Source: JAGTVG01 sp942491935
GTDB taxonomy: Bacteria; Bacteroidota; Bacteroidia; Cytophagales; Cyclobacteriaceae
Assembly: GCA_942491935.1 (NCBI GenBank)
Contig: CALOCZ010000011.1
Span: 56,283-120,282, forward strand
Direction of reading: 5' to 3'
Length of the DNA: 64,000 bases
Positions 28,319 to 37,963 of the stretch are shown here, piece after piece; position 1 is the first letter of the stretch, and each line of letters opens with the position of its first letter. Made by a program: the position numbers and the translations under genes. The notes below the pieces were generated by a model. The model had not been told where the DNA came from, searched no databases, and saw only the letters and a list, made by a program, of their open reading frames with translations.

Positions 28319-28993
28319 ATGCAAAAAGATATTTACCTGATCAGAGGAAAGGAATCAGAGTCATATGATGCTTTTAAGCATCGGATATTTTCTGCGGTGG
28401 AACCTATAAAGACAAATGGTATTTCGGTCAAACTGGTGTTGACTGAACAGGAACCTCCCCGGAACACGGTGATACCCTTTAAAAAATCTAAAATTGCCGC
28501 CGTATCAGTGTATTTCAATAAAGAAAAAGAAATTATTCCTTCACTTCTTGAATCGAAGGAATTTATCGGTTCCTATCAGGTTACTGAGGCTCTACCTGTG
28601 GAATATGATAAGACCTGGCCGGATGGTGATATTACTCCTGGAGTATGCCTTCTCACACTATTCAGGAAAAAGAAAGACCTGGAGTATGAGAAATTCCTTG
28701 ACCGTTGGCATAATGGCCATACCCCTTTATCATTAAAGATCCATCCTTTGTGGCATTATAACCGGAATGTTGTAGAGGAGCACTTCCCAGCTTCTGCAGA
28801 GATATTTGATGGCATCGTGGAGGAGCATTGTAAAACAAGTTCTGAACTGTTTAATCCTTTCAAATTTTTCGGGAATCCTCTTATGATCATCCCCAGAATG
28901 CTGCAGGTGTATTTTGATGTGAAGTCATTTATTGATTATCCAAGTATAGAACCATATCTTGTTTCAGAATATCACATTAAAAGTCAAATTTGA
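28319..28993 (+). CDS. EthD-domain protein
   Basis: A 224-residue protein. The segment at about 120-155 (LLTLFRKKKDLEYEKFLDRW, then HNGHTPLSLKIHPLWHYNRN) matches the EthD dimeric alpha-beta barrel family, with its typical His/Trp cluster. The N-terminal half begins with DIYLIRGKESESYDAFKHRI, which could be a second, degenerate copy of the same fold, giving a fused pseudo-dimer. EthD was first noted in ether degradation; the biochemical role is not settled. The divergent SDR gene supports a metabolic rather than regulatory job. Confidence 0.75.
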   Translation: MQKDIYLIRGKESESYDAFKHRIFSAVEPIKTNGISVKLVLTEQEPPRNTVIPFKKSKIAAVSVYFNKEKEIIPSLLESKEFIGSYQVTEALPVEYDKTWPDGDITPGVCLLTLFRKKKDLEYEKFLDRWHNGHTPLSLKIHPLWHYNRNVVEEHFPASAEIFDGIVEEHCKTSSELFNPFKFFGNPLMIIPRMLQVYFDVKSFIDYPSIEPYLVSEYHIKSQI

Positions 28994-29120
28994 TAATTAA
29001 ACGCTTTTACCTGGAAAATTTACTGCAGATCCTGACATCATTTCAGCACTAATCATATTCAATAGATGTTATTTTAATAAAATTGAGCATTTTTGTGGCT
29101 TGCTAAAATTTTGTATATCA

Positions 29121-32100
29121 ATGAAAACCAATGTTTTAATCTTTCTAATGATTCTCGCAATTCAATTAACCGGCCAGGAAAATAACAATAAGTGGAATGT
29201 AGCTGAACCGGGGGAACCATTTAAAGAAGTAAAAATTACAACTTCTGAAGGAACCTGGATAAATCTCGATGTAAACCCTGATGGTACAAGTATCGTTTTT
29301 GAAATACTTGGCGATATATATATAATGCCTGTTTCAGGTGGTGAAGCCACATTGCTAAGAGGCGGATATCCATTTGAAGTACAGCCACGGTTCAGCCCTG
29401 ACGGTAAAAAGATCAGCTTTACTAGTGATGCTGGGGGAGGAGACAACATATGGATCATGAACATCGACGGGAGTAATCCACAACAGATTACGAAAGAAAA
29501 CTTCAGGTTGCTTAACAATGCTGTTTGGTCTCCTGATGGGCAATATCTGGTGGCCAGAAAGCACTTCACTTCAGAAAGATCGCTGGGTGCGGGAGAACTT
29601 TGGATGTACCACATTTCTGGTGGAACTGGTATTCAATTGGTTGAAAAGATGAATGATCAACAGGATCTTGGGGAACCTTGTTTCAGCCCGGATGGCAGAT
29701 ATATATACTACAGCCAGGATGTTTATCCTGGAGGATTTTTCCAGTATAACAAAGATCCAAATTCGCAGATTTATGTTATTAAAAGATATGATATAGAAAA
29801 AGGAAAATCAGAAACAATCATTCAAGGACCCGGAGGTGCAATCCGGCCACAGGTATCTCCTGATGGAAAAAAGCTGGCATTTGTTCGGAGGGTGAGGGAA
29901 AAGTCGGTTCTTTATATTCACGACTTGAAAACTGGCATTCAAAAGCCCGCATTTGATCAACTAAGTAAGGATCAGCAGGAAGCCTGGGCCATTTTCGGTG
30001 TATATACAAACTTCAACTGGTTACCGGATAATGAAAATATTATTATCTGGGCAGGCGGTAAGATCTTAAAGATCAATACACAAACAAGTAATTCAGAAAC
30101 CCTCGAATTCACTGCTTCGGCGGATCATAAAATCAGCGATGCGCTTTATTTTAAACATGAAGTAGCCCCGGAAAAATTCAAAGTCAATGTTATCCGTCAT
30201 GCTGTAACTTCTCCGGATGAGAAATTGCTCATATTTAATGCTGTTGGATATTTATGGTCAAAAAAACTCCCGGATGGAAAACCGGAACGCCTTACTAGCG
30301 GGACTGATTTTGAATTTGAACCTTCATTCTCACCAGATGGGAAAAATATAGTATATGTTACCTGGAATGATGAAGAAAAAGGCAGCATTAAAATGTTGGC
30401 TGTTGCCGGGGAAGAAGCAAGAACCCTGACAAGCGATAAGGGAATTTACAGGACACCGTCTTTTTCACCAGACAGTAAAAAAATAGTTTACCAGAAGGAA
30501 TCAGGCAATCTTGCCATGGGTATGTCATATACCAAAGAACCGGGCCTTTACTGGATGTCCGTTGAGGATGAAACACAACATTTTATAACCAGTGAAGGAA
30601 CTTCGCCAGGATTTAATGATCGTGGAGATCGTATATTTTATCAGACCGGTGGATATCTGTTTGGTTCTTTAAATAAATCATATAAAAGTGTCAATATCCA
30701 GGGTGAAGATGAAAGAACACACTTCAAATCTACCTATGCCAATCAATATAATGTGAGCCCAGATAACAAATGGCTGGCCTTTGGAGAACTCCACCAGGTT
30801 TATATTATACCATTCAATCCTTCTGGTCAAACCTTTGACCTTTCAGCATCAACAAAAGCCTTACCTGTAGCAAAGGTTTCAGATGATGCCGGAATAAATC
30901 TGCATTGGACAAAAGACAGTAAGAAACTACACTGGACTTTAGGAGAAAAATACTTTACAGTTGATGTTAAAAACTGTTTTACCTTTTTGGAAGGATCACC
31001 TGATTCTATTTCTGAAATAAAAAAGAACATTATCAATGTTGACCTTGAGTTAAAGACTGATGTACCTGAAGGTATTATTGCTTTTGAAGGCGCAAAGATC
31101 ATTACCATGGAAGGGCAAGGGATCATTGAGGAAGGTGTTGTCGTAGTGGAAGACAACAGGATAATTTCAATCGGTAAAAAGGAAGATGTTAAAATTCCCC
31201 GGCAAGCAAAAATAATAGATGTTAGTGGCAAAGTGATTATGCCTGGATTCATTGATTCTCATGCACATTTATTTGCATTCAGGTATGGATTGAGCCCTCA
31301 GAAGGAGTGGACATATTATGCCAATCTTGCTTATGGAATTACAGCAACACATGATCCATCTTCCAATTCGGAGATGTCCTTTTCCCAATCTGAGATGGTT
31401 AAAGCCGGCACCATGGTTGGACCCAGGATCTATACAACAGGAACCATAATCTATGGTGCTGATGGTGATTTTAAAGCTGTTATCAACAGTTTGGATGATG
31501 CCCGAAGTGCTTTGAAACGAACTCAGGCCTACGGTGCGTTTTCCATTAAAAGTTATAACCAGCCCAGAAGAGAACAGCGTCAACAGATCATAAAGGCAGC
31601 AAGGGAATTGGGTATAATGGTCTATCCGGAAGGTGGATCGACATTTTATCATAATCTGAGTGAGATCTATGATGGACATACAAGTATTGAACATAATTTA
31701 CCTGTAGCTCCCCTTTACGATGATGTTCTTCAATTATGGTCTGCAAGCAATACAGCCAATACGCCTACCTTAATTGTTAATTATGGAGGATTAAACGGGG
31801 AATATTATTGGTATCAGAAAACCAATGTCTGGGAAAATGAGAAACTTTTAAAATACACCCCAAGAAGTATTATCGATAGCCGGTCCAGGCACAGGACTAT
31901 GGTTCCTGATAAGGAATATGATAATGGACATATTCTGGTATCAGAATCATGCAAAGCTCTGGCCGACAGAGGCGTGAGGATATGCGTCGGAGGCCACGGG
32001 CAGTTACAAGGTCTCGGTGTGCATTGGGAAATGTGGAACCTTTCTCAAGGAGGGATGACTAATATGCAGGTACTGAAAGCCGCTACGATCGATGGCGCTG

Positions 32101-32387
32101 AATATATAGGAATGGGTGATGAATTAGGATCTATCAAAGAAGGGAAACTGGCAGATCTGATTGTTCTGGATAAAGATCCTCTTCAGGATATACAGAACAC
32201 GAACTCTGTTGATATGGTTATGATCAATGGCAGATTATATAACACTGATTCTATGAATGAAATTGGGAATGTAGATAAAAAGAGAACAAAGTTCTTCTGG
32301 GAGCTGGACGCTTATAACGACAATTTTGAGTGGCATGAAGAAAGCCAGGGATTTATGTTGCCAGGATGCGCCTGTGGAAAGCATTGA
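29121..32387 (+). CDS. Secreted TolB-like beta-propeller / amidohydrolase fusion
   Basis: A protein of about 1088 residues. I chose the ATG at 29121 over a TTG at 29100 because it gives a clean signal peptide (MKTNVLIFLMILAIQLTGQ). Residues about 30-640 carry many PD40/TolB-type propeller repeats (FSPDGKKISFTSDAGG, WSPDGQYLVARKH, FSPDGRYIYYSQD, VSPDGKKLAFVRR). The C-terminal ~430 residues are a metal-dependent amidohydrolase of the imidazolonepropionase type: DSHAHLFAFR supplies the HxH pair, SIEHNLPV and GGHGQLQGLG further metal or substrate histidines, and KEGKLADLIVLDKDP closes the domain. It ends with a Cys/His tail PGCACGKH. An exported peptidase- or lactamase-like hydrolase is likely; the substrate is unknown. 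Confidence 0.85.
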   Translation: MKTNVLIFLMILAIQLTGQENNNKWNVAEPGEPFKEVKITTSEGTWINLDVNPDGTSIVFEILGDIYIMPVSGGEATLLRGGYPFEVQPRFSPDGKKISFTSDAGGGDNIWIMNIDGSNPQQITKENFRLLNNAVWSPDGQYLVARKHFTSERSLGAGELWMYHISGGTGIQLVEKMNDQQDLGEPCFSPDGRYIYYSQDVYPGGFFQYNKDPNSQIYVIKRYDIEKGKSETIIQGPGGAIRPQVSPDGKKLAFVRRVREKSVLYIHDLKTGIQKPAFDQLSKDQQEAWAIFGVYTNFNWLPDNENIIIWAGGKILKINTQTSNSETLEFTASADHKISDALYFKHEVAPEKFKVNVIRHAVTSPDEKLLIFNAVGYLWSKKLPDGKPERLTSGTDFEFEPSFSPDGKNIVYVTWNDEEKGSIKMLAVAGEEARTLTSDKGIYRTPSFSPDSKKIVYQKESGNLAMGMSYTKEPGLYWMSVEDETQHFITSEGTSPGFNDRGDRIFYQTGGYLFGSLNKSYKSVNIQGEDERTHFKSTYANQYNVSPDNKWLAFGELHQVYIIPFNPSGQTFDLSASTKALPVAKVSDDAGINLHWTKDSKKLHWTLGEKYFTVDVKNCFTFLEGSPDSISEIKKNIINVDLELKTDVPEGIIAFEGAKIITMEGQGIIEEGVVVVEDNRIISIGKKEDVKIPRQAKIIDVSGKVIMPGFIDSHAHLFAFRYGLSPQKEWTYYANLAYGITATHDPSSNSEMSFSQSEMVKAGTMVGPRIYTTGTIIYGADGDFKAVINSLDDARSALKRTQAYGAFSIKSYNQPRREQRQQIIKAARELGIMVYPEGGSTFYHNLSEIYDGHTSIEHNLPVAPLYDDVLQLWSASNTANTPTLIVNYGGLNGEYYWYQKTNVWENEKLLKYTPRSIIDSRSRHRTMVPDKEYDNGHILVSESCKALADRGVRICVGGHGQLQGLGVHWEMWNLSQGGMTNMQVLKAATIDGAEYIGMGDELGSIKEGKLADLIVLDKDPLQDIQNTNSVDMVMINGRLYNTDSMNEIGNVDKKRTKFFWELDAYNDNFEWHEESQGFMLPGCACGKH

Positions 32388-32525
32388 TCAGTGCGATACT
32401 TCTATAAAAACAATTATTAAGCTTTTACAAATAAATAAAAAGGAAATACACTACTGGATAAATTCTGTTACCAGATCTTTTCAGAAGGATATTTTTTAGC
32501 CCTTATTCAGAACATTGAGAATCGG

Positions 32526-33311
32526 TCAATTATGATGGGTATTAATAATGTGATTTGAAATAAGCGTATATAGCTTATGCAGGTTTCGGTCACTTTTTAG
32601 GAGTTTCCGGTGTTTTTCCAAAGTGTCCAGGTCTTTCCGCACAGCAGGCCCGGTCTGTCCGTTCTCGGGCCCTGCTATAAAGGCTTTTTGAACCATTGTA
32701 TAAACCACATTATGTAATAATTCAAAACTCATATCATGCTGGTCCATTAAGGATTTAGCGATTGTAAGCATATGGTTCGAAAAGTTAGAAGCTATTACCG
32801 CACTGAGGTGTAATATACTACGCTGCTCACTATCAAGCTTATATGTTTGTTTTGAAAGTTTCCTTGATAATTCCTGAAGAACCTTATAGGCATAATTCCC
32901 GTTTCCTTCCACGAAGATAGGCGTATCTTTAAAACTGGCTTTTACACCCTTCGTAAAGGTTTGTAAAGGATAAAGAACTCCATAATGCAAGGCAGCCGAT
33001 CTACCCAATATCTCTATAGATTGGGTGCCACTTGTATGGATGATACAGCAATGTTCCGGAATTATAATCTCTGAAGCAATATCTTTTATGTGATTGTCCG
33101 AAACTGTGATAATTATTATATCAATATCTGACTTTGAGAAATCCAGACTCTTTTTGTAGGATGCCCTGTATAGCCTATCAATTAAAGAAACTGCACTTTT
33201 TTTAGATCTGCTGTTTACCAATGACACTTTATGACCGAAATTCTCAAGTTCGGGAGCAAGATGCCAGGCAAGGTTTCCCGCGCCTATGAAGGCAATGTTG
33301 TAATATTCCAT
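32526..33311 (-). CDS. Rossmann-fold DUF2520 protein
   Basis: A 261-residue protein with an N-terminal NAD(P)-binding motif (IAFIGAGNLAWHLA) and the DUF2520 helical C-terminal domain (LSAVIASNFSNHMLTIAKSLM; GPENGQTGPAVRKDLDTLEKH). The build resembles 6-phosphogluconate-dehydrogenase-like and F420-dependent NADP reductase proteins. In many Bacteroidota it is near a HAD phosphatase or maf; here its only neighbours are a VOC protein upstream and the end of the amidohydrolase gene. Function is unassigned. Confidence 0.83.
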   Translation of the reverse strand: MEYYNIAFIGAGNLAWHLAPELENFGHKVSLVNSRSKKSAVSLIDRLYRASYKKSLDFSKSDIDIIIITVSDNHIKDIASEIIIPEHCCIIHTSGTQSIEILGRSAALHYGVLYPLQTFTKGVKASFKDTPIFVEGNGNYAYKVLQELSRKLSKQTYKLDSEQRSILHLSAVIASNFSNHMLTIAKSLMDQHDMSFELLHNVVYTMVQKAFIAGPENGQTGPAVRKDLDTLEKHRKLLKSDRNLHKLYTLISNHIINTHHN

Positions 33312-33320
33312 ATATAAAAA

Positions 33321-33350
33321 TAAAAAAACCGGGTATAAAAATACCCGGCT
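33321..33350 (-). terminator. Rho-independent-type terminator after the VOC gene
   Basis: On the minus strand CCGGGTAT pairs with ATACCCGG (33341-33348 with 33329-33336) around a four-base loop, followed by seven T (33322-33328). It lies between the VOC stop and the DUF2520 start and separates the two units. Confidence 0.85.
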
Positions 33351-33383
33351 AAACCAAACTTTACAACCACAAAAAACTAGTTA

Positions 33384-33842
33384 TCAACGCTTAGCGTCGA
33401 CCACCTCTTCAGGTGCTTGTACTAGTTCCACCAAAACCCCCTCACTACATAAGGGGAAATCTTCATTACCTTTTGGATGTATAAAACAAACATCATATCC
33501 TGATGCACCCTTTCTGATTCCTCCCGGTGTAAACCTTACACCTTGTTCCTGTAACCATTCAACTGCTTTTCGCAGATCATCAATCCATAAGCCTACATGA
33601 TTAAGTTTTGGCTCATGAACCCTGGGTTTTTTTTCGATATCCACAGGTTGCATAATATCCACCTCTACGGCATGCGGCCCATCGCCAATCTTCAGCACAT
33701 CCTCATCCACGTTTTCCATCTCACTCTTGAAGGTTTTCACCTTTTCCAGGCCCATGATGTCAATCCAGAATCCCGCAAGCTTTTCCTTATCTTCACCTCC
33801 AATGGCTATTTGCTGTATGCCAATAACTTTAAATGGTCTCAT
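33384..33842 (-). CDS. VOC-family (glyoxalase/dioxygenase fold) protein
   Basis: A vicinal-oxygen-chelate protein of about 152 residues. I start at the ATG 33840-33842 (MRPFKVIGIQQIAIGG); an upstream TTG at 33869 falls inside a likely promoter box. Typical beta-alpha-beta-beta-beta features are IQQIAIGGEDKEKLAGFW, LNHVGLWIDDLRKAVEWL and GVLVELVQAP. Candidate metal ligands are the His in PKLNHVGLW, His in CFIHPKG and Glu in VLVELVQ. Glyoxalase I, methylmalonyl-CoA epimerase and fosfomycin-type proteins share this fold; the specific activity cannot be assigned. Confidence 0.82.
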   Translation of the reverse strand: MRPFKVIGIQQIAIGGEDKEKLAGFWIDIMGLEKVKTFKSEMENVDEDVLKIGDGPHAVEVDIMQPVDIEKKPRVHEPKLNHVGLWIDDLRKAVEWLQEQGVRFTPGGIRKGASGYDVCFIHPKGNEDFPLCSEGVLVELVQAPEEVVDAKR

Positions 33843-33866
33843 TCCTGCAAAAAATCTAACTTGAGA

Positions 33867-33874
33867 CAAAACTA
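33867..33874 (-). promoter_or_regulatory. Candidate -7 box (TAGTTTTG) of the VOC gene
   Basis: A perfect TAnnTTTG match on the minus strand, 24 bases before the chosen ATG. It argues against the TTG start that overlaps it. Confidence 0.45.
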
Positions 33875-33922
33875 TCCTTCATAGGTCTTAGAAAAAATGA
33901 TTTAAATCAGAAAAAGGAAAAA

Positions 33923-34987
33923 TTAGTAAATAATTGGATCCAAATACATAGAAGCTATGGCAAACCAATAACCTGTTATCGAATTAGTTGGGATCAGTGT
34001 CTGCCCCTGTCGTGGACCGTCAACTACCAGACCAAAGATATCATATTTGTTACCTTCATTATCTGTCATTAATATATTCGGAGCATCCGAAGCAGGTATA
34101 AAATCGAGCTCAGGCCCACCTGGAATTCTTCTTTCGAATGATACGATATATTGTTTTGATCGGTTCCCAATTACTACTATTGAAAGACCTTGAAAATTAT
34201 CATGAATGATAGTTGTTGAATCACCGAATACCTCATAGGAAAATACTTTTATTCTTTTATTTATAATAATCCCATGAACTTTCTCTTTCACTGGCAGCCC
34301 GGGGTTCAAAGGTTTGACTGAATAGAAAATGGTATCACTGCTTTTGTATTCACTATAGGAATCAATAGTATAGTTAAAAGATGAGCCGGCAGGTGGGGTC
34401 ATAACTTTTGAGCCAGGGAACATGGTACGCCAGTTTTCCCAGGTAGTTTCAATGACATGATGTCCTTCTATCTCATATCCTTCAAGTTCACCGTTCACAC
34501 ACATGTCTTTTAGTGGCAGCCAATGCCCTTTCGAAACCCTGTCGTACAATAAATGACTGGAGTTGTAAACAAATTTTGAAACTCCGAATGAAGTGCTAAT
34601 GCCTTTAATTTTGCGGTCCCAGATTGTGCTGCTTCCACTCAAAGGGCAATAGGAAACCATTTTTTCTCCTGCAGCATATTCATCATTAACCACCTCATGA
34701 TAATTCAAAATATTTAACGGATAAGCCCGATAATCACCTTTAATATTTAATCCTAATATCAAATCTTCCGGATCCAAATCCTCTGCAGCAATCACAGGAA
34801 TAAACTGTGGATTATCAAATGAGGGTATAAAATCATTTTCTGTTCCCCTTTTGATAATTTCATTTTTAGGGATTATCCAGTTGGCATATTCAGGATTCTC
34901 AATTGGATCCGGAATCGGATTCTCGATATCACATGACGACAATAGTGCCAGTATTAGTAATAGCTTTATGGTTGATCCCGTCTTCAT
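33923..34987 (-). CDS. DUF3179 lipoprotein
   Basis: A 354-residue lipoprotein (signal LLLILALLSSC, Cys about 20). The mature part matches DUF3179: PVIAAEDLDPEDLILGL, GDYRAYPLNILNYHEVVND, VSYCPLSGSSTIWDRKI and FGVSKFVYNSSHLLYDR. The conserved Cys in SYCPLSGS and the His in NYHEVVND suggest a metal- or thiol-dependent site, but no activity is established. It lies 56 bases downstream of ccmF on the same strand; whether it is part of the ccm transcript is not clear. Confidence 0.83.
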   Translation of the reverse strand: MKTGSTIKLLLILALLSSCDIENPIPDPIENPEYANWIIPKNEIIKRGTENDFIPSFDNPQFIPVIAAEDLDPEDLILGLNIKGDYRAYPLNILNYHEVVNDEYAAGEKMVSYCPLSGSSTIWDRKIKGISTSFGVSKFVYNSSHLLYDRVSKGHWLPLKDMCVNGELEGYEIEGHHVIETTWENWRTMFPGSKVMTPPAGSSFNYTIDSYSEYKSSDTIFYSVKPLNPGLPVKEKVHGIIINKRIKVFSYEVFGDSTTIIHDNFQGLSIVVIGNRSKQYIVSFERRIPGGPELDFIPASDAPNILMTDNEGNKYDIFGLVVDGPRQGQTLIPTNSITGYWFAIASMYLDPIIY

Positions 34988-35043
34988 AAAAATAGCTGAT
35001 CTTTTTATTTATAAAGACAGAATGCGATTTGTAACCGCGATTA

Positions 35044-37530
35044 TTATTTTATTTCCTTAACGCGACGAACAGTGGCAATGGTGAATCCGATCATAAGTAT
35101 CAGCGTCCCGGTCCATAATAAGTTTATGAATGGCTTTTCAATTGCCTTCAGAATGATATAGTCTTTCTGGGAAGTATTTATTCCCAGAACCAGGGCGTCT
35201 TTATCAGGGATTATCTGCAAAACCGTCAATTTGATGCCAAGTGCTTCATTCTCATCAGGTATTCTTGCGGCGAAATTATCACGTATAAGGTAAATGGGCT
35301 CCAGGTAATAATCCTGAGTTTTACCCTGTATTTTTATTTGCGCTTTTACCGCTATATCTCCTTCCTCCAAAGGAATACCATCTACCTCATCAATCCGCTT
35401 GAATTTTTCAACAGTCGAAACATAGTCATTTACGAAGAAATTTTCACCCAGCTTAACTTCTTCCTCTACTGTTTCACTCCATTCTTTTTCTTCGTTAGCA
35501 ACTACTGTAACATGAGTATAGATATCCCTTAAAGCACTTCTTTTAATTGAGGGGGAAACTACATTGCCCATATCCGGATTTTCCTGTAATCTTGGATATA
35601 GCAAAAAAGAGCTTCCGTTTTCCTTTTTATAGCTTACTTCATAATACGTGTTTTCCGGATTATATTTCACGGTATCTCCTTTTGAAACAGTTATTAGATC
35701 GCCTTTTAAAATATCTTCTTTGGCGGTTAAATAATAGGTGTCATTCAATAGGTTGAATTGATCTTTTTTATAATATCCGCCAAGGCCATCAATTTTAATC
35801 CTCCTCCCATTATAGGTTAGTTGATAACTATCCATTTCTACAGGCTGGTCCTGGAACAGAAGTATGTTTTCTTTATTCACCTCTTCAGGTAGGTCGCTGC
35901 TGTACGTCATTCCAGATCTGTTAAGAGAAATCACTTTTGATAGACCGGAGGAATATAAGATGCCGATTAACATTAAAGCCACTCCCATATGGGAAATCGC
36001 ACCACCTGAAAGCTTGACATTTTTGGAATATAATTTGAATAGTGTCCGGATATTTGATACGATAGCGAATATGGCTGCACTTAAAAGCAAAAGGAAGGGC
36101 AGGTCTCTCAGTCCGGATAGCGCCATGATTAGGGTAGATAATACCAGGCTGATCACAATAGGCAAAGCGAATTCCTGGTATACTTTTCCCTTTTCCAGTT
36201 TTTTCCACCAGAAAAACTGTCCAATACCTGTAAGAATGGCAATACCTATGCCGAACCAAATCTGAAACCGGGTATAAAACATAACCTGATCAGCTGGAGG
36301 GGCCATAGATGTCTCAATTCCAATATTGTTTAAAATGGAATTTAATACTGGAATTGAAGTAGGAAGGATTACCTGAAAAGCCGATAATGATAAAAGAGTG
36401 GCTCCAATAAACACCCAAAATTCTTTGTTATAGGTATTTATCTCTTTTTCTGTGCCAGGAATAATTCCCCAGTTCTTTATCAGGAGATATATGCTCAGCA
36501 TAACAAATACCAGCAAATACAGCAGGAGTTGCCCGCTTAATCCCAGATCTGTAAACGAGTGAACTGAACTGTCACCCAAAATACCACTTCTTGTGAGGAA
36601 GGTTGAATATACAACTAAAAGAAAAGTTGCTATGATCAGGATAAAGGAGGTTTTCACAGCTGCCCCATTTCTTTTATAAATGAGCATGGTATGTATACCT
36701 CCAATTAAAACCAGCCATGGTACGAATATGGCGTTTTCGACAGGATCCCAATTCCAGTAACCTCCGAAATTTAAAGTTTCATATGCCCAGTAGGCACCCA
36801 TTAATATACCTAAACCCAGGGTAGCAGCAGCAAATAATGCCCATGGAACAGCGGGTTTGATCCATTCGGTTATTTTTTTTGACCATAATCCGGAAATTGC
36901 AAAGGAAAAAGGAACAATGGTTGCTGCAAATCCCAGGAAAAGCGTAGGAGGGTGAATGACCATCCAGTAATTCTGCAACAATGGATTCAATCCGGATCCA
37001 TTTTCAGGAATAAAATCTGGATTTATATCAAACACTGGCGCATCGATTACATCCCTGGTAAGCAGAAATGGAGAACTTCCAATTTTCAGATTTATTATAA
37101 CCACCCCAAGGATCATGGATACCAGGAAAGCCTGAACCAGTGAGAAAACAAACATCACAGGTGATTCCCATTTTTTAAAAGTCCTGATGATAACGAGCCC
37201 CAGAATCACATGCCAGAAGATCCACAGCAAAAAGCTGCCTTCCTGTCCCTCCCAGAATGCTGAAAGCTTATAGTAGAATGGCAAATACTTTGAGGAATGG
37301 CTCCATACATAATGGTATTCAAAATAGTTATGATAAATGATATAATAGAGGATAGCAACTACCCCAAATACAGATAATATATGTATGTAAAATGAAAAAC
37401 GGGCCGTATGTTTCCAGTCTGCATTTTGTAATTGTTCAGCTCTGAAATAGGAAAAAGCTGCCACAATAGCTGAAATAAATGAAATGATTACAAAAAGATG
37501 CCCAATATTCCCTGCCAAAGTATGTACCAT
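35044..37530 (-). CDS. ccmF: Cytochrome c heme lyase subunit CcmF
   Basis: An 828-residue polytopic membrane protein with the CcmF/NrfE architecture: about 15 hydrophobic segments, the WWD-type heme-handling motif in YWAYETLNFGGYWNWDPVE (shown in part), and heme-facing histidines in VIHPPTLFLGF and LIGGIHTML. The C-terminal ~200 residues form a large periplasmic domain (YQLTYNGRRIKIDGLGG) before a last membrane segment. It receives heme from CcmE and attaches it to apocytochrome CxxCH motifs. It is longer than the E. coli protein (~650), as is common in Bacteroidota. The start is nine bases after the ccmE stop. Confidence 0.93.
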   Translation of the reverse strand: MVHTLAGNIGHLFVIISFISAIVAAFSYFRAEQLQNADWKHTARFSFYIHILSVFGVVAILYYIIYHNYFEYHYVWSHSSKYLPFYYKLSAFWEGQEGSFLLWIFWHVILGLVIIRTFKKWESPVMFVFSLVQAFLVSMILGVVIINLKIGSSPFLLTRDVIDAPVFDINPDFIPENGSGLNPLLQNYWMVIHPPTLFLGFAATIVPFSFAISGLWSKKITEWIKPAVPWALFAAATLGLGILMGAYWAYETLNFGGYWNWDPVENAIFVPWLVLIGGIHTMLIYKRNGAAVKTSFILIIATFLLVVYSTFLTRSGILGDSSVHSFTDLGLSGQLLLYLLVFVMLSIYLLIKNWGIIPGTEKEINTYNKEFWVFIGATLLSLSAFQVILPTSIPVLNSILNNIGIETSMAPPADQVMFYTRFQIWFGIGIAILTGIGQFFWWKKLEKGKVYQEFALPIVISLVLSTLIMALSGLRDLPFLLLLSAAIFAIVSNIRTLFKLYSKNVKLSGGAISHMGVALMLIGILYSSGLSKVISLNRSGMTYSSDLPEEVNKENILLFQDQPVEMDSYQLTYNGRRIKIDGLGGYYKKDQFNLLNDTYYLTAKEDILKGDLITVSKGDTVKYNPENTYYEVSYKKENGSSFLLYPRLQENPDMGNVVSPSIKRSALRDIYTHVTVVANEEKEWSETVEEEVKLGENFFVNDYVSTVEKFKRIDEVDGIPLEEGDIAVKAQIKIQGKTQDYYLEPIYLIRDNFAARIPDENEALGIKLTVLQIIPDKDALVLGINTSQKDYIILKAIEKPFINLLWTGTLILMIGFTIATVRRVKEIK

Positions 37531-37539
37531 ACGCCTAAC

Positions 37540-37944
37540 TTATATCTTAATCTCTTCCTCCTGGTATTTTGAAGGGCATTTTAACAATATTTTATCTGCG
37601 ACAAATATATTTTCCTTAAAGGATCCTATTACCACAACCTGTTCTGATCTATGTAAATCCGGGGGCATTGGTTCATTAAAATATATTTTCTGTTCCATAT
37701 TCTCATTGTCAATCATCAAAAAGGATACAGATAACTTGTCTTCTGTAACCTGTAAACCCTGGACGTTTCCTTCTTTGTCCTTTTTTAACTGACCTACAAC
37801 GTGAATTTTTTTATTGTTACCATCTTCAGCCATTTTTATAGCTTCCCGAAAGGTGACATAGGTGCTTGCGTCGCCAGCTGTAATTATTATGATCATTACG
37901 GCAATGGCAATTATTACGATCCCAAAGATATGTGTCTTTTTCAT
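37540..37944 (-). CDS. ccmE: Heme chaperone CcmE, CxxxY variant
   Basis: A 134-residue periplasmic heme chaperone with one N-terminal membrane anchor (GIVIIAIAVMIIII) and an OB-fold domain (VVGQLKKD, SVSFLMIDNEN, VVVIGSFKENIFVADKILLK). In the classical protein heme is bound covalently by a histidine in HxxxY; here the motif is C123-P-S-K-Y127. Cysteine versions are known from some other bacteria and archaea. The gene lies between the ccmD-like gene (19-base gap) and ccmF (9-base gap). Confidence 0.92.
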   Translation of the reverse strand: MKKTHIFGIVIIAIAVMIIIITAGDASTYVTFREAIKMAEDGNNKKIHVVGQLKKDKEGNVQGLQVTEDKLSVSFLMIDNENMEQKIYFNEPMPPDLHRSEQVVVIGSFKENIFVADKILLKCPSKYQEEEIKI

Positions 37945-37963
37945 CTGAATTTTAAATTATTAA

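Noticed and set aside
29100..29120. TTG start for the propeller-amidohydrolase.
   Set aside because: The ATG at 29121 gives a proper signal peptide directly at the N-terminus.
33843..33869. TTG start for the VOC protein.
   Set aside because: It overlaps a likely promoter box, and the fold begins after the ATG at 33842.
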